A stretch of 64,000 nucleotides of DNA from Acinetobacter sp. WU_MDCI_Axc73 (GCF_025562455.1 NZ_JAHPRO010000006.1:62001-126000), one strand, 5' to 3'. Shown: positions 27,784-38,168, counted from the stretch's first letter. A program made the numbers and translations. The notes: a model not told the origin generated them from the sequence alone.

Positions 27784-29496
27784 ATGACGTTCCAAGTAGA
27801 TCCGAACTTATTGTTACAACTGCGGCATCTTGTTGGCGAAGCTCATGTTCTAACGGATGATCAACACACTCGGCAATATCGTCAAGGGCGTCGCTTTGGT
27901 GAAGGCAAGGTTCTGGCGGTTGTTTGTCCGGGTACATTACTTGAACAATGGCAGGTTTTACAAGCTGCTATTTCCGCAGATTGTATTGTGATTATGCAGG
28001 CGGCAAATACTGGACTCACGGGTGGATCAACGCCTTATGGCGAGGACTATGATCGTCCTGTGATTATCATGAGTACGCGCCGTTTGAAAGGTATACAGGT
28101 GATTCATGAAGGTCAACAGGTGGTGTGTTTACCTGGTGCGACGCTCGATAATCTTGAACAAATTTTAAAGCCTTATCATCGAGAGCCACATTCCGTGATT
28201 GGCTCTTCATGCATTGGTGCTTCTGTATTGGGTGGTGTTTGCAATAATTCTGGTGGTGCATTGGTACGACGGGGCCCAGCGTATACAGAACTCGCATTGT
28301 ATGCTCAGGTAGATGAACAAGGACAATTGAGATTAATCAATCATTTAGGTATTGAGCTTGGATATACTCCTGAAGATATACTAACCAGATTGGAAAAGCA
28401 GCAATATCAAATCAGTGATATCCATGATGATTCAACTCGTCAGGCTTCAGATCAGCGTTACGCCAAAGATGTAACGCAAGTAGATGCAGATACCCCCGCA
28501 CGCTTTAATGCTGACCCTTCTCGATTGTTTGAAGCCTCTGGTTCTGCGGGTAAAGTATGTGTATTTGCAGTGCGTCTGGATACCTATGAAAAAGTAGAAA
28601 GTGATGTTTTTTATATTGGTAGTAATGACCAAAATGATCTGACTGCGATTCGTCGCTATTTATTGACCTCCTTGCCGAGCTTACCGATTGCAGGTGAATA
28701 CATTCACCGAGATGCTTACCAGATTGGAGAAAAATACGGTAAAGATACTTTTTTATTTATTGAAAAGTTTGGTACTGCCAATGTGCCGAAAGCGTTTGCT
28801 TTAAAAGATAAAATCGATGGTTTTCTGGAAAAGTTTAAAATTAAAGGGCTGACAGATCAATTGTTGCAGGCCGTAACATTTTTTCTTCCAAGTCATTTAC
28901 CTAAACGCATGACGGAATTTCGCGACAAATATGAGCATCATCTCATTTTAAGGATTGAAAATAAGAGTAAGCAACAAACAGAACAATTCCTAAAAGAATA
29001 CTTTGCTGTGCATCCGACAGGTGCTTATTTTTTATGTGATGCAGAAGAAGGCCGCAAAGCATTTTTACATCGTTTTGCGATTGCTGGCGCAGCGATTCGT
29101 TATCGAGATACACATCGTAGTGAAGTCGAAGATATTGTGGCATTAGATATCGCGTTACGTCGTAATGATCGCGATTGGGTCGAACAACTTCCTGCCGAAA
29201 TGGAACAGAAAATTTTACATAAACTGTATTATGGGCATTTTTTCTGTCATGTGTTTCATCAGGATTATATTGTTAAAAAAGGTGTTGACCCTTTAGCAAT
29301 GGAACATCAGATGTGGAAACTGTTAGATGCACGCCGTGCTGAATATCCAGCCGAGCATAATGTAGGACATTTGTATATTGCAAAACCTGCTTTGGCAAAG
29401 TTTTATCAGAAACTCGATCCGACCAATAGCTTTAATGTCGGGATTGGACAGACTTCAAAATTCAAATATTGGGGAAATGGCAAAGGTTTTTCTTAA
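27784..29496 (+). CDS. dld: Dld quinone-dependent D-lactate dehydrogenase
   Basis: Peripheral membrane FAD enzyme oxidising D-lactate to pyruvate. The 570 residues contain an N-terminal PCMH-type FAD-binding domain (QAANTGLTGGSTPYG, SSCIGASVLGGVCNNSGG) and the C-terminal membrane-binding/cap domain of respiratory Dld. TAGGAGATACCT precedes the ATG. Together with LldD it lets the cell use both lactate isomers. Confidence 0.95.
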   Translation: MTFQVDPNLLLQLRHLVGEAHVLTDDQHTRQYRQGRRFGEGKVLAVVCPGTLLEQWQVLQAAISADCIVIMQAANTGLTGGSTPYGEDYDRPVIIMSTRRLKGIQVIHEGQQVVCLPGATLDNLEQILKPYHREPHSVIGSSCIGASVLGGVCNNSGGALVRRGPAYTELALYAQVDEQGQLRLINHLGIELGYTPEDILTRLEKQQYQISDIHDDSTRQASDQRYAKDVTQVDADTPARFNADPSRLFEASGSAGKVCVFAVRLDTYEKVESDVFYIGSNDQNDLTAIRRYLLTSLPSLPIAGEYIHRDAYQIGEKYGKDTFLFIEKFGTANVPKAFALKDKIDGFLEKFKIKGLTDQLLQAVTFFLPSHLPKRMTEFRDKYEHHLILRIENKSKQQTEQFLKEYFAVHPTGAYFLCDAEEGRKAFLHRFAIAGAAIRYRDTHRSEVEDIVALDIALRRNDRDWVEQLPAEMEQKILHKLYYGHFFCHVFHQDYIVKKGVDPLAMEHQMWKLLDARRAEYPAEHNVGHLYIAKPALAKFYQKLDPTNSFNVGIGQTSKFKYWGNGKGFS

Positions 29497-29617
29497 TTAA
29501 TCGAGTTACAGACTTATAACTTTTTCTTTGCAAGAAGAAATCATAATGTGAACGTCTAATCTCGGTATTTTCATTTAAATTTTTAAATAAGTGAAAGTTA
29601 TTTTAAGGAGAGAACTT

Positions 29618-29872
29618 ATGCCGACTAAAATAATATGGTTAACATTTGCCTCAGCGCTATTGATGACAGGTTGTGTCGTTGCGCCTGATGATCATCCGAT
29701 TGATCCTGGATATGGTCACCCTGCGCCGCAACCTCATGATCCACCACTACGACCAGGTCAAACCATTCATGATAATCAGTCGCCAGATGTTGACCCAGGA
29801 TTTAATCGTCCAACGAATCCTGATCCTGGTTTCGGGCGTCCGACTAATTCGGATCCTGGTTTTGGTCGATAA
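29618..29872 (+). CDS. Small Pro/Asp-rich lipoprotein with tandem DPGFxRPTN repeats
   Basis: An 84-residue predicted lipoprotein. MPTKIIWLTFASALLMTGC ends in a lipobox with Cys19. The mature part is rich in Pro, Asp, Gly and His and ends in three near-identical units of about ten residues (DPGFNRPTNP, DPGFGRPTNS, DPGFGR). AAGGAGAGAACTT immediately upstream strongly supports the ATG at 29618 over an earlier in-frame start at 29591. It is probably an envelope protein with a disordered tail. No enzymatic motif is visible and the function is unknown. Confidence 0.75.
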   Translation: MPTKIIWLTFASALLMTGCVVAPDDHPIDPGYGHPAPQPHDPPLRPGQTIHDNQSPDVDPGFNRPTNPDPGFGRPTNSDPGFGR

Positions 29873-29882
29873 AACGATATTT

Positions 29883-29928
29883 AAAATAAAAAATCCCGAG
29901 GCATCAATGCCTCGGGATTTTTTATTTT
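29883..29928. terminator. Strong bidirectional terminator
   Basis: The arms 29883-29904 and 29907-29928 are perfect 22-base reverse complements around a CA loop. A GC-rich core is flanked by A and T runs. It serves the convergent lipoprotein and aminotransferase genes. Confidence 0.9.
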
Positions 29929-29941
29929 AAGAGTTGTGAAA

Positions 29942-31156
29942 TTATGCACTGATCGGCTGTTTCGCTAAGACTTCAGCGACAGCTTTGGACACGGTATAAA
30001 CATTATTCATGTTGAGGCCTGCAACGCAGATTCGACCACTGCGAACCAGATAAATGGCATAATCTTCGCGTAAAGTATCGACTTGCTCAGCAGTCAATCC
30101 TGTATAGCTAAACATGCCTTTTTGCTCAACTAAATAGTTAAAGTCACGATCAGGCAGAGCTTTACTTAATTCATCACGCAAAATTTGACGCATTTTTATA
30201 ATACGTTCACGCATTTGTTTGACTTCTTCTTGCCATTGTTGATTTAGGTCGACATCGTTTAGAACCTGATCGACTAACCAAGCCCCTGTTGTTGGTGGGC
30301 TAGAATAAATACGGCGAACAGTCGCTTTGAGTTGACCAAAAGTTGCTTGTGCAGCATCTGCATCATCACAAACGAAAGTCAGGCCACCCACACGTTCACC
30401 ATACAACGAGAAAATTTTTGAGAATGAATTACTGACAATAAAATTCAGACCTGCCTGATCCATCGCACGAATTGCATAAGCATCTTGCTCCATTCCATCA
30501 CCAAAGCCTTGATAAGCAATATCTAGGAATGGAATGAGATTACGATTTTTAAGGACATCAATCACTTGATCCCATTGTGCAGGATTTAAATCTGCACCGG
30601 TTGGGTTGTGGCAGCATGGATGCAATAAAACAATACTGTGTTCAGGCAGTTGTTTGAGGCTAGAAAGCATCCCTTCAAAATTTACGCCGCCTGTTTGAGC
30701 ATCGAAATACGGATAAAAATGGGTTTTAAAACCAGCCCCACTAAAGATAGCAACATGGTTATCCCAAGTTGGTTGACTGACCCATACTTCAGAATTTGGG
30801 AAATAGTTCTTAAGAAAGTCTGCCCCCACTTTGAGTGCGCCTGAACCACCTAAAGTCTGAATGGTGACAGCACGACCATGTTGCATGGCTGAGCTATTTG
30901 CTCCAAATAATAATGTCTGAATTGCTTCGCGGTAAGGTTTAAACCCTTCCATCGGCAAATACAGCTTGGTTTTGCTTTGCAGTGGTTCAATACGTTTTTG
31001 AGCTTCAATAATAGTATCAAGCTGAGGAACAATACTGTCTTCATTATAATAAAGTCCAATACTTAAATTAACTTTGCCTTCACGTGGGTCGGCATTGAAT
31101 TGTTCCATAAGCGATAAAATTGGATCGCCTGCATATGGGGGGATATGTTGAAACAT
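29942..31156 (-). CDS. tyrB: Aromatic amino-acid aminotransferase (TyrB/AspC class)
   Basis: Class I PLP-dependent aminotransferase of 404 residues, probably transaminating aromatic amino acids and aspartate/glutamate. Motifs include [23 protein letters not shown] and the PLP-lysine segment [16 protein letters not shown]. The ATG at 31154-31156 follows AAGGA at good spacing; an in-frame TTG one codon upstream is less likely. The gene lies beside the lactate operon, as in Acinetobacter generally. Confidence 0.92.
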   Translation of the reverse strand: MFQHIPPYAGDPILSLMEQFNADPREGKVNLSIGLYYNEDSIVPQLDTIIEAQKRIEPLQSKTKLYLPMEGFKPYREAIQTLLFGANSSAMQHGRAVTIQTLGGSGALKVGADFLKNYFPNSEVWVSQPTWDNHVAIFSGAGFKTHFYPYFDAQTGGVNFEGMLSSLKQLPEHSIVLLHPCCHNPTGADLNPAQWDQVIDVLKNRNLIPFLDIAYQGFGDGMEQDAYAIRAMDQAGLNFIVSNSFSKIFSLYGERVGGLTFVCDDADAAQATFGQLKATVRRIYSSPPTTGAWLVDQVLNDVDLNQQWQEEVKQMRERIIKMRQILRDELSKALPDRDFNYLVEQKGMFSYTGLTAEQVDTLREDYAIYLVRSGRICVAGLNMNNVYTVSKAVAEVLAKQPISA

Positions 31157-31159
31157 CAA

Positions 31160-31551
31160 AAAAATCCTTTCATTTCACAGTTTGAACCAAAACTGTGCGG
31201 TGTTGGAGCGGATGTATGATATTTAAGCAAATATCAAACTTGAATAATGTATCAGTAACACTTCTATCGCGCTATGCTCTTGTAGTCTTAGAACTTAAAA
31301 TATTTTGGTCTGATGGGTCATAGGGATACTAACTTGATTTTTTATATTCAGATTAATAATTTTTAGAATCGAGAGACATTTTATAAAGCACAATTTTCTG
31401 AATTTTAGCAAAAAAAAGCCACACAGGGGAGTGTGGCAAAAGTTTTAAGCTCTGAGGACTTCAATTTAGAACCTGAGACTTAAATGAATCTTAATTTAGC
31501 AAAAAAATTATGTAAATTCTCTCTTTGTGAGAATATAGTTATATAAAAACT
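31160..31551. other. Non-coding gap upstream of tyrB and downstream of lrp
   Basis: About 390 AT-rich bases with no credible gene. The right half holds the lrp terminator listed separately. The left half should carry the tyrB promoter, but I see no clear -35/-10 pair. Confidence 0.5.
31411..31437 (-). terminator. Rho-independent terminator of the lrp-type gene
   Basis: The stem GCCACAC (31418-31424) and GTGTGGC (31431-31437) with a 6-base loop is followed on the minus strand by seven Ts (31411-31417). It lies about 115 bp past the stop of the Lrp-family gene. Confidence 0.78.
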
Positions 31552-32019
31552 TCATTGGCTAAGATCTAGATACAAGCTCTCTTTAATTTCTTCCATCACC
31601 ACATAACTATGCGATGAAGCAGATGCTGGTAGCTTTTTTAAAATATTGCCGAGCAGTTTTCGATAGGCACTCATTTCCTTAAGTCGCGCTTTTACCAGAT
31701 AATCAAACTCCCCAGAAATCAAATGACATTCAAGAACTTCAGGCACTTCAATCAGATCTCGCGCGACTTGATCAAACACATCACCTGATTTGGCCGAAAG
31801 CTTAATTTCAAGAAACACCAGCAAGTTCCGATCGACGTATGCGGGATTAAGCCGTGCGTAGTAACCCATAATAATGCCATCACGTTCCAGACGCTTGACT
31901 CGTTCTGAACAGGGGGTGGTGGATAAATTGACTCTAGATGCTAATTCACTGATGGCAATTCTCCCTTCACGTTGCAGGATATCCAAAATCTGTCGGTCAG
32001 TTCGATCCAGTACTCGCAT
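31552..32019 (-). CDS. Lrp/AsnC-family regulator, probable regulator of dadA
   Basis: A 155-residue Lrp-type protein. The N-terminal HTH (ILDILQREGRIAISELASRV, then STTPCSERVKRLE) is followed by the alpha/beta RAM ligand-binding domain (LECHLISGEFDYLVK). It is divergent from dadA across 136 bp, the usual place for the local regulator of D-alanine catabolism (DadR/BkdR-like); that target is inferred from position. Confidence 0.9.
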   Translation of the reverse strand: MRVLDRTDRQILDILQREGRIAISELASRVNLSTTPCSERVKRLERDGIIMGYYARLNPAYVDRNLLVFLEIKLSAKSGDVFDQVARDLIEVPEVLECHLISGEFDYLVKARLKEMSAYRKLLGNILKKLPASASSHSYVVMEEIKESLYLDLSQ

Positions 32020-32155
32020 TATTTTTTCCTTTTTTTAGAATTTCTACACGACAAAACTGTCAATTTTCCTAGATTATAGTGCTTAAAACAGTGAAATAAA
32101 CTATTGATACGAAAATATACTAGTTAAATTCACTGGACTGCGTGAGGGAAGAAAA

Positions 32156-33415
32156 ATGCGCGTGATCGTTTTAGGGAGTGGTGTGATTGGTGTCGCAAGT
32201 GCGTACTACCTTGCGCAACAGGGAGCGCAAGTCACGGTATTGGATCGTCAGGCTGGACCAGCCGAAGAAACCAGTTTTGGTAATGCTGGGCAAGTTTCCC
32301 CAGGCTATTCCACCCCTTGGGCAGCACCAGGTATTCCGTATAAAGCAGTGAAATGGATGTTTCAGCATCATGCACCGCTTGCCATTCATATGGATGGCAG
32401 CATGTGGCAACTGCAATGGATGGCACAAATGCTGAAAAACTGTAATCCAGAAAGCTATACCAAAAATAAAGAACGTATGATGCGCGTGGCCGAATATAGC
32501 CGCGACTGTTTAAAAGAATTACGTGAAAACACGGGAATCAGCTATGAAAACCGTGCCAAAGGCACCTTGCAGGTGTTTCGTAATCAAGCCCAACTCGAAG
32601 CAGTTCACCGCGATATCGAAGTCCTCAAAGAATGTGGTGTCAGCTATGAATTGCTTGATCAACATGATTTAGCCAAGGTTGAACCAGCACTGCAATATGC
32701 TAAAGACAAGCTGGTCGGTGGTTTACATTTACCTCATGATGAAACAGGTGATTGTTATTTATTTACCAATGCACTGGCGCAAAAAGCTAAAGAATTGGGT
32801 GTGGAATTTAAATTTAATCAAAATGTTGAAGCTTTAGTGGTCGAAGGCGATGAGATCAAAGGTGTTCGAGTCAATGGTCAGGTTTTAACTGCCGATCGCT
32901 ATATCTTGGCATTTGGTAGTTATTCGCGTGATTTCCTCAAACCATTACATTTGAATTTACCTGTTTATCCAGTCAAAGGTTATTCATTGACCATTCCAAT
33001 TGTGCAGCCTGAGTTTGCGCCGCAATCTACGGTACTCGATGAAACCTATAAAATTGCCATTACCCGTTTTGATCAGCGGATTCGTGTCGGTGGCATGGCT
33101 GAACTCAGCGGCTTTAATTTGGGATTAAATCAGGATCGTCGCGCTACATTGGAAATGGTCACCCAAGATCTGTTTCCAGGTGGAGATATGGCGCATGCAT
33201 CGTTCTGGACAGGATTACGTCCAATGACCCCAGATAGTACCCCAATCATCGGTGCGACTCGTTTTAGCAATCTGTTTCTGAATACGGGACACGGTACTTT
33301 GGGCTGGACCATGGCATGTGGTTCAGGCAAGTTAATCAGTGACCTTGTGCTTAATCACCAGCCTGAAATTAGTACCGAAGGCTTGTCGATCCAGCGTTAT
33401 TCACATGCAGCATAA
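32156..33415 (+). CDS. dadA: DadA D-amino-acid dehydrogenase
   Basis: Membrane-associated FAD enzyme that deaminates D-alanine and other D-amino acids to oxo acids. The 419 residues begin with the FAD-binding Rossmann motif [15 protein letters not shown] and contain [19 protein letters not shown] and the C-terminal [18 protein letters not shown] typical of DadA. GAGGGAAGAAAA precedes the ATG. First gene of dadA-alr-ridA. Confidence 0.96.
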   Translation: MRVIVLGSGVIGVASAYYLAQQGAQVTVLDRQAGPAEETSFGNAGQVSPGYSTPWAAPGIPYKAVKWMFQHHAPLAIHMDGSMWQLQWMAQMLKNCNPESYTKNKERMMRVAEYSRDCLKELRENTGISYENRAKGTLQVFRNQAQLEAVHRDIEVLKECGVSYELLDQHDLAKVEPALQYAKDKLVGGLHLPHDETGDCYLFTNALAQKAKELGVEFKFNQNVEALVVEGDEIKGVRVNGQVLTADRYILAFGSYSRDFLKPLHLNLPVYPVKGYSLTIPIVQPEFAPQSTVLDETYKIAITRFDQRIRVGGMAELSGFNLGLNQDRRATLEMVTQDLFPGGDMAHASFWTGLRPMTPDSTPIIGATRFSNLFLNTGHGTLGWTMACGSGKLISDLVLNHQPEISTEGLSIQRYSHAA

Positions 33416-33443
33416 ATTTTAAATTTGCGTTCAGGGAAGAACC

Positions 33444-34553
33444 ATGCCACGTCCTATTCGTGCCATCATTCATCAAAATGCTTTGGCACATAATCTTCAG
33501 ATTGCCCGAAAACATGCCTCACAGCATGAGGTCTTTGCAGTGATCAAAGCCAATGCATACGGGCATGGAATCGAACGAGTTTATCCAGCACTCAAAACTG
33601 CTGATGGTTTTGCCTTACTAGATATCGAGGAAGCCAAACGCTTACGTGCATTGGGTTGGACGGGGCCAATTTTGCTGCTCGAAGGAATTTTTTCGGCGCA
33701 AGATTTGTTTGATTGTACTCAATATCAGCTCAGTTTTACGGTACATAGTGCGCTACAACTGCAATGGGTGCGACAGCATCCTGAGCCTGCTCAGTTTGAT
33801 ATTTTCCTGAAAATGAATAGCGGCATGAACCGTTTGGGTTTTCAGCCACAGCATTACCGAGAAGTGTGGCAGACACTTAAATCTTGCGCTGCCGTGAACA
33901 ATCTGACGCATATGATGCATTTTTCTGATGCCGATGGCGAACGTCTTGGTCAATCGGGAATTGATGCGCAGTTCAAAATCTTTGAAGACACCGTACAGGA
34001 TTTACCAGGTGAACGCTCGATTTGTAACAGTGCTGCGATTTTGCGGCATGGTTCACAATTGTCTTCTAAAACTGTCCGTGCGGGCATTTTACTTTACGGC
34101 AGTTCACCCGATTTTCCCCAACATTCGATTCAGGACTGGGATTTACAACCCAGCATGAGTCTGCGCAGTGAAATTATTGCCATTCAAAATGTAAAGCCCA
34201 AGCAAACTGTCGGTTATGGTTCAACGTTTCAGGCAGATCAAGCCATGAGAATTGGCGTTGTGGCCTGTGGTTATGCCGATGGTTATCAGCGTATTTCTGC
34301 CACAGGTACGCCTGTGTTGGTCGATGGCATCAGAACCAGAACGATTGGTCGGGTCAGTATGGATATGTTGGCAGTCGATCTGACTGAGATTGAAGATGCG
34401 TTAATTGGCAGTGAAGTGGTGCTTTGGGGTAAATCCCGTTTTGGGTCGATCCTGCCGATTGATGAAGTCGCAGCGACCTCAGACACCGTGGGTTATGAAT
34501 TGATGTGTGGTGTAACCGCACGTGTTCCATTTTTTATTGAAACGCAAGGATAG
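33444..34553 (+). CDS. alr: Catabolic alanine racemase
   Basis: PLP enzyme converting L-alanine to D-alanine, here placed to feed DadA (DadX role). The 369 residues show the PLP lysine in VIKANAYGHG (Lys35), KMNSGMNRLGF, and the catalytic tyrosine region GYADGYQR. It lies 28 bp after dadA and is followed 4 bp later by ridA, supporting co-transcription. Confidence 0.94.
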   Translation: MPRPIRAIIHQNALAHNLQIARKHASQHEVFAVIKANAYGHGIERVYPALKTADGFALLDIEEAKRLRALGWTGPILLLEGIFSAQDLFDCTQYQLSFTVHSALQLQWVRQHPEPAQFDIFLKMNSGMNRLGFQPQHYREVWQTLKSCAAVNNLTHMMHFSDADGERLGQSGIDAQFKIFEDTVQDLPGERSICNSAAILRHGSQLSSKTVRAGILLYGSSPDFPQHSIQDWDLQPSMSLRSEIIAIQNVKPKQTVGYGSTFQADQAMRIGVVACGYADGYQRISATGTPVLVDGIRTRTIGRVSMDMLAVDLTEIEDALIGSEVVLWGKSRFGSILPIDEVAATSDTVGYELMCGVTARVPFFIETQG

Positions 34554-34557
34554 AGTG

Positions 34558-34917
34558 ATGTCAGCTTCTGATATTGAAAGAATCAACAGCAATCAGGTGA
34601 TGAGTTCTGCCACCATTTTTAATCAAGTGGTGTATTTATCTGGGCAAGTGCCAAAAAATACGGAGCTTGATATTGAAGGGCAGACTTGTGAAATCTTGGC
34701 GACCATCGATCAACTGCTAGCGCAGGCGAAAAGTGATAAATCGCGTCTGCTTTCAGCACAACTTTTTATTAAGAATTTGGATGAATTTCCTAAAGTCAAT
34801 GCGATCTGGATTGAATGGTTAGACGGATTGGCAACACCCGCCCGCGCCACGATTCAGGCAGATTTAGTCAATCCCGCTTGGCTGATTGAAATCGCTGTGA
34901 TTGCTGCACAGCAATAA
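34558..34917 (+). CDS. RidA-family enamine/imine deaminase
   Basis: A 119-residue YjgF/YER057c/UK114-fold protein. The core shows YLSGQVPKN, a helix with TIDQLLAQAKSDKSRLLSAQLFI, and the terminal PARATIQADLVNPAWLIEI around the conserved Arg. The ATG at 34558 directly follows the alr stop; an in-frame start at 34522 lies inside alr and would add a basic leader, so it is rejected. In this operon it would hydrolyse reactive imines from D-amino-acid oxidation or PLP chemistry (inferred). Confidence 0.9.
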   Translation: MSASDIERINSNQVMSSATIFNQVVYLSGQVPKNTELDIEGQTCEILATIDQLLAQAKSDKSRLLSAQLFIKNLDEFPKVNAIWIEWLDGLATPARATIQADLVNPAWLIEIAVIAAQQ

Positions 34918-35104
34918 AGTGATTGATTTATGTTCATCCACCTAATGTTTAACGTTAAAACCATCATTGCCACGGAAAAGGATGCCTTTTGATTTTTATT
35001 TTGATGGTACTCGGCATTAATGCTGCGGTTTCTGCTTCCTTATTTTGATTGGCAGTCACTCAGAATTGATCAAAAAAAGGGACATTTAAAAAGGATATTT
35101 AATC

Positions 35105-36538
35105 ATGACAACAGTACGTCATTCTGAAGACGAGCATTCGTCGCATGATCTTCAACGTAAACTGTCCAATCGACATTTGCAATTGATTGCGATTGGCGGT
35201 GCGATTGGCACTGGGCTATTTATGGGTTCTGGTAAAACCATTTCATTGGCAGGACCTTCAATTTTATTTATTTACATGATCATTGGCGTCATGTTCTTCT
35301 TCCTGATGCGCGCGTTGGGCGAACTTTTACTGGCCAATCTGCATTACAAATCGTTTGTTGATATGGCGCATGATTTGATCGGTCCGAGTGCAGGGTATTA
35401 TATGGGCTGGACTTATTGGCTGGGCTGGGTATTGGTGGGTATTGCCGATCTGGCGGCGATTATTAATTATCTGGGTTTTTGGCTGCCTGATGGTATGAGT
35501 TTTACGCCGATGGGGCAAGCACTGATCAGTGCGGGCTGTGTATTGTTTGTATTGGCGCTGAATTTGCTGACGGTTCGTTTATTTGGTGAAGTTGAATTCT
35601 GGTTTGCTCTCATCAAGATTTTGGCGATTCTTGGATTGATAGCAATCGGTGGATTTATGGTATTTAGCCATTTTCAGGCACCGACGGGTACCGTTGCCTC
35701 TTTTAATAATATCTGGTCTTCGGGTGGGATGTTTCCTAAAGGTACCGAGGGTTTTTTAGCAGGTTTTCAGATTGCGGTGTTTGCTTTTGTCGGGGTCGAG
35801 CTGATTGGGACCACCGCCGCAGAAACCAAAGATCCGAAAAAGAATTTGCCCAAAGCCATTAATGCAATCCCGATTCGGATTATCCTGTTTTATGTGTTGG
35901 CTTTATTCGTGGTAATGTCAGTGACACCGTGGAATATGATTAGTGCCAATAAAAGCCCATTTGTTGAATTATTTTTGCATGCAGGGATTCCAACTTCAGC
36001 GATTATTATGAATCTGGTGGTACTGTCTTCAGTCACTTCCTCTATGAATAGTGGGGTATTTTCCACGAGTCGGATGTTATTTGGTTTATCTCGCGGGGGG
36101 CAGGCACCGCAAGCATTGGCGCGGTTATCCAAACGTGCTGTTCCAGCCAACGGTTTAATCTTTTCCTGTCTGTTTATTATGGCAGGCGCAGCATTACAGT
36201 ATTTTGTACCCAATACCATTGAAGCCTTTACCTTAGCCAGTTCTCTCTGCGTGATTTTATTTATTAGCGTTTGGGGGCTGATCATGGTGTGCTATTTGCG
36301 TTATCGTAAACTCAAACCTGAATTACATGTCCAGTCGACCTTTAAAATGCCAGGTGGAATCTGGATGAGCTATGTGGTATTGGCATTCTTGCTGTTCACC
36401 TTGGTGATTTTGGCACTGGAACCCGATACATTAAAAGCCTTATATGTGAGTCCACTGTGGTTGTTGATTCTAGCAGTGACTTATCAGTTGCTGTATAAAC
36501 CACGTATCAAGCGACTCAAACAGCTAAAAAGTTCTTAA
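35105..36538 (+). CDS. cycA: CycA-type D-serine/D-alanine/glycine:proton symporter
   Basis: APC-superfamily permease of 477 residues with about 12 hydrophobic segments. The N-terminal LSNRHLQLIAIGGAIGTGLF is the family signature, and FAFVGVELIGTTAAETKDP marks helix 6 and the following loop. It would import the substrates of DadA and the racemase. It stands 187 bp after ridA with its own AAAAAGGATATT ribosome-binding site, so it may be in the same operon or have its own promoter. Confidence 0.92.
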   Translation: MTTVRHSEDEHSSHDLQRKLSNRHLQLIAIGGAIGTGLFMGSGKTISLAGPSILFIYMIIGVMFFFLMRALGELLLANLHYKSFVDMAHDLIGPSAGYYMGWTYWLGWVLVGIADLAAIINYLGFWLPDGMSFTPMGQALISAGCVLFVLALNLLTVRLFGEVEFWFALIKILAILGLIAIGGFMVFSHFQAPTGTVASFNNIWSSGGMFPKGTEGFLAGFQIAVFAFVGVELIGTTAAETKDPKKNLPKAINAIPIRIILFYVLALFVVMSVTPWNMISANKSPFVELFLHAGIPTSAIIMNLVVLSSVTSSMNSGVFSTSRMLFGLSRGGQAPQALARLSKRAVPANGLIFSCLFIMAGAALQYFVPNTIEAFTLASSLCVILFISVWGLIMVCYLRYRKLKPELHVQSTFKMPGGIWMSYVVLAFLLFTLVILALEPDTLKALYVSPLWLLILAVTYQLLYKPRIKRLKQLKSS

Positions 36539-36556
36539 TTAAATCGCTCTTTTTTG

Positions 36557-36590
36557 AAGGCATATTTATTTAAATAAATATGCCTTTTTT
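36557..36590 (+). terminator. cycA terminator
   Basis: The arms 36557-36571 and 36572-36586 form a perfect 30 bp palindrome, followed by a T run to 36590. Confidence 0.8.
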
Positions 36591-36662
36591 ATTTTAATTG
36601 ATTTTATAAAATATTTTAATCCCAACTAAAATCATAGGATTTATAATCTCTAATTTTGAAAA

Positions 36663-36681
36663 AAATGGATGAGAATGATTA
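36663..36681 (+). repeat. Direct repeat copy 1 upstream of hemN
   Basis: AAATGGATGAGAATGATTA. It matches copy 2 at 36773-36791 in 17 of 19 bases; both contain GAATGATTA, which resembles a Fur half-site. Possible protein-binding pair. Confidence 0.5.
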
Positions 36682-36772
36682 TTTTTAAAAAATAAGATGC
36701 TGTTTATATTAAATATTTTATTTTCTTTAATTTTTATTTTAGGTTTTTATATTGAATTAATTATTTTATAAT

Positions 36773-36791
36773 AAATGGGTGGGAATGATTA
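36773..36791 (+). repeat. Direct repeat copy 2 next to the hemN start
   Basis: AAATGGGTGGGAATGATTA, 110 bp downstream of copy 1 and ending 12 bases before the chosen hemN ATG. A protein bound here could block ribosome-binding-site transcription. Confidence 0.5.
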
Positions 36792-36803
36792 GGAATGGTT
36801 AAA

Positions 36804-38168
36804 ATGTCAAATGTTTTGATTCAAAAATATAATGTTCCAGGACCTCGTTATACCAGTTATCCGACTGTTCCTTATTGGCAGGAAGATACATTCTCACTGG
36901 AAGCTTGGCAGCAGACTTTGCGCCAATCTTTTATTGAATCAAATGCAAGTGAAGGCATCAGCCTGTACATTCATTTACCTTTTTGCGAAAGCTTATGTAC
37001 TTTTTGCGGTTGCCATAAAAAAGTCACCAAACGCCATGAAGTTGAAGCGCCGTATATTGCGGCGGTACTCAAAGAATGGTCATTGTATTGTGAATTATTG
37101 GGTGAAAAGCCGATTATTCGTGAAATCCACTTGGGTGGTGGTACGCCGACCTTTTTTTCAATTGAGCATCTACAACAACTGATTGACGGTATTTTGGATC
37201 GGGCCGAGATTGCTAAACATCACGAATTTAGTTTTGAAGGACATCCCAACAGCACCAGTAAAGCACATTTACAGGCGTTATATGACCTCGGGTTTCGTCG
37301 CGTCAGTTTTGGCGTTCAGGATTATAGTCCAAAGGTTCAAAAAGCGATTCATCGCATTCAACCGTTTGAGAATGTTGCCAATGTAACGCAATGGGCGAGA
37401 GAAATAGGCTATAACTCGATTTCCCATGATTTGGTCTTTGGGTTGCCTTTTCAAGAATTGGACGATGTGCTGTATACCATAGATCAGACCAATCGATTAT
37501 TGCCCGACCGTTTGGCTTTTTATAGTTATGCACATGTACCGTGGATTAAAGGCAATGGCCAGCGTGGTTTTAAAGATCGTGATGTACCCAAAGATGAAGT
37601 GAAACGAAAACTTTATGAAGCGGGCAAACAAAAGCTGTTGGATCATGGTTATGTCGAAATTGGGATGGATCATTTTGCCTTGAAAACTGATCCGATGTAT
37701 CAATCCTTTTTACAGGGTCAGTTACATCGTAACTTTATGGGTTATACGGCCTCTAAAACGCAAGTCATGATTGGTTTGGGTGTGTCTGCGATTAGTGATA
37801 GCTGGTATAGTTTTGCTCAAAATGAAAAGATCTTGGAAGACTATTATGCCCGTCTGGAAAAGAATGAAATTCCAGTGTTCCGTGGACATGTTTTAACACC
37901 AGAAGATCTGATGATTCGCCAGCACATTTTAAATCTGATGTGTCAGTTTGAAACCTCATGGCAAGATTCAAAGCAAAGCTTTGCTGAATTACCGCAAGTA
38001 TTACAACAGCTTGAAGAAATGCAACAAGATCAATTGTTGGACATTGGTGAAAAAAATATCAAAGTAACGGAGCAAGGTAAGGCTTTTGTTCGCAATATCT
38101 GTATGGCATTTGACTTGCGAATGAAACGTAAAATACCGAATAATCAGATTTTTTCGATGACGATTTAG
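36804..38168 (+). CDS. hemN: HemN oxygen-independent coproporphyrinogen III dehydrogenase
   Basis: Radical-SAM enzyme that makes protoporphyrinogen IX for haem when oxygen is scarce. The 454 residues have the N-terminal YNVPGPRYTSYPT trip-wire region, the 4Fe-4S motif PFCESLCTFCGC (Cys61, Cys65, Cys68) and GGGTPTF. The start at 36804 is preferred because AGGA (36791-36794) is 9 bases upstream; the in-frame ATG at 36795 abuts that AGGA. AT-rich DNA with two direct repeats precedes it. Confidence 0.95.
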   Translation: MSNVLIQKYNVPGPRYTSYPTVPYWQEDTFSLEAWQQTLRQSFIESNASEGISLYIHLPFCESLCTFCGCHKKVTKRHEVEAPYIAAVLKEWSLYCELLGEKPIIREIHLGGGTPTFFSIEHLQQLIDGILDRAEIAKHHEFSFEGHPNSTSKAHLQALYDLGFRRVSFGVQDYSPKVQKAIHRIQPFENVANVTQWAREIGYNSISHDLVFGLPFQELDDVLYTIDQTNRLLPDRLAFYSYAHVPWIKGNGQRGFKDRDVPKDEVKRKLYEAGKQKLLDHGYVEIGMDHFALKTDPMYQSFLQGQLHRNFMGYTASKTQVMIGLGVSAISDSWYSFAQNEKILEDYYARLEKNEIPVFRGHVLTPEDLMIRQHILNLMCQFETSWQDSKQSFAELPQVLQQLEEMQQDQLLDIGEKNIKVTEQGKAFVRNICMAFDLRMKRKIPNNQIFSMTI

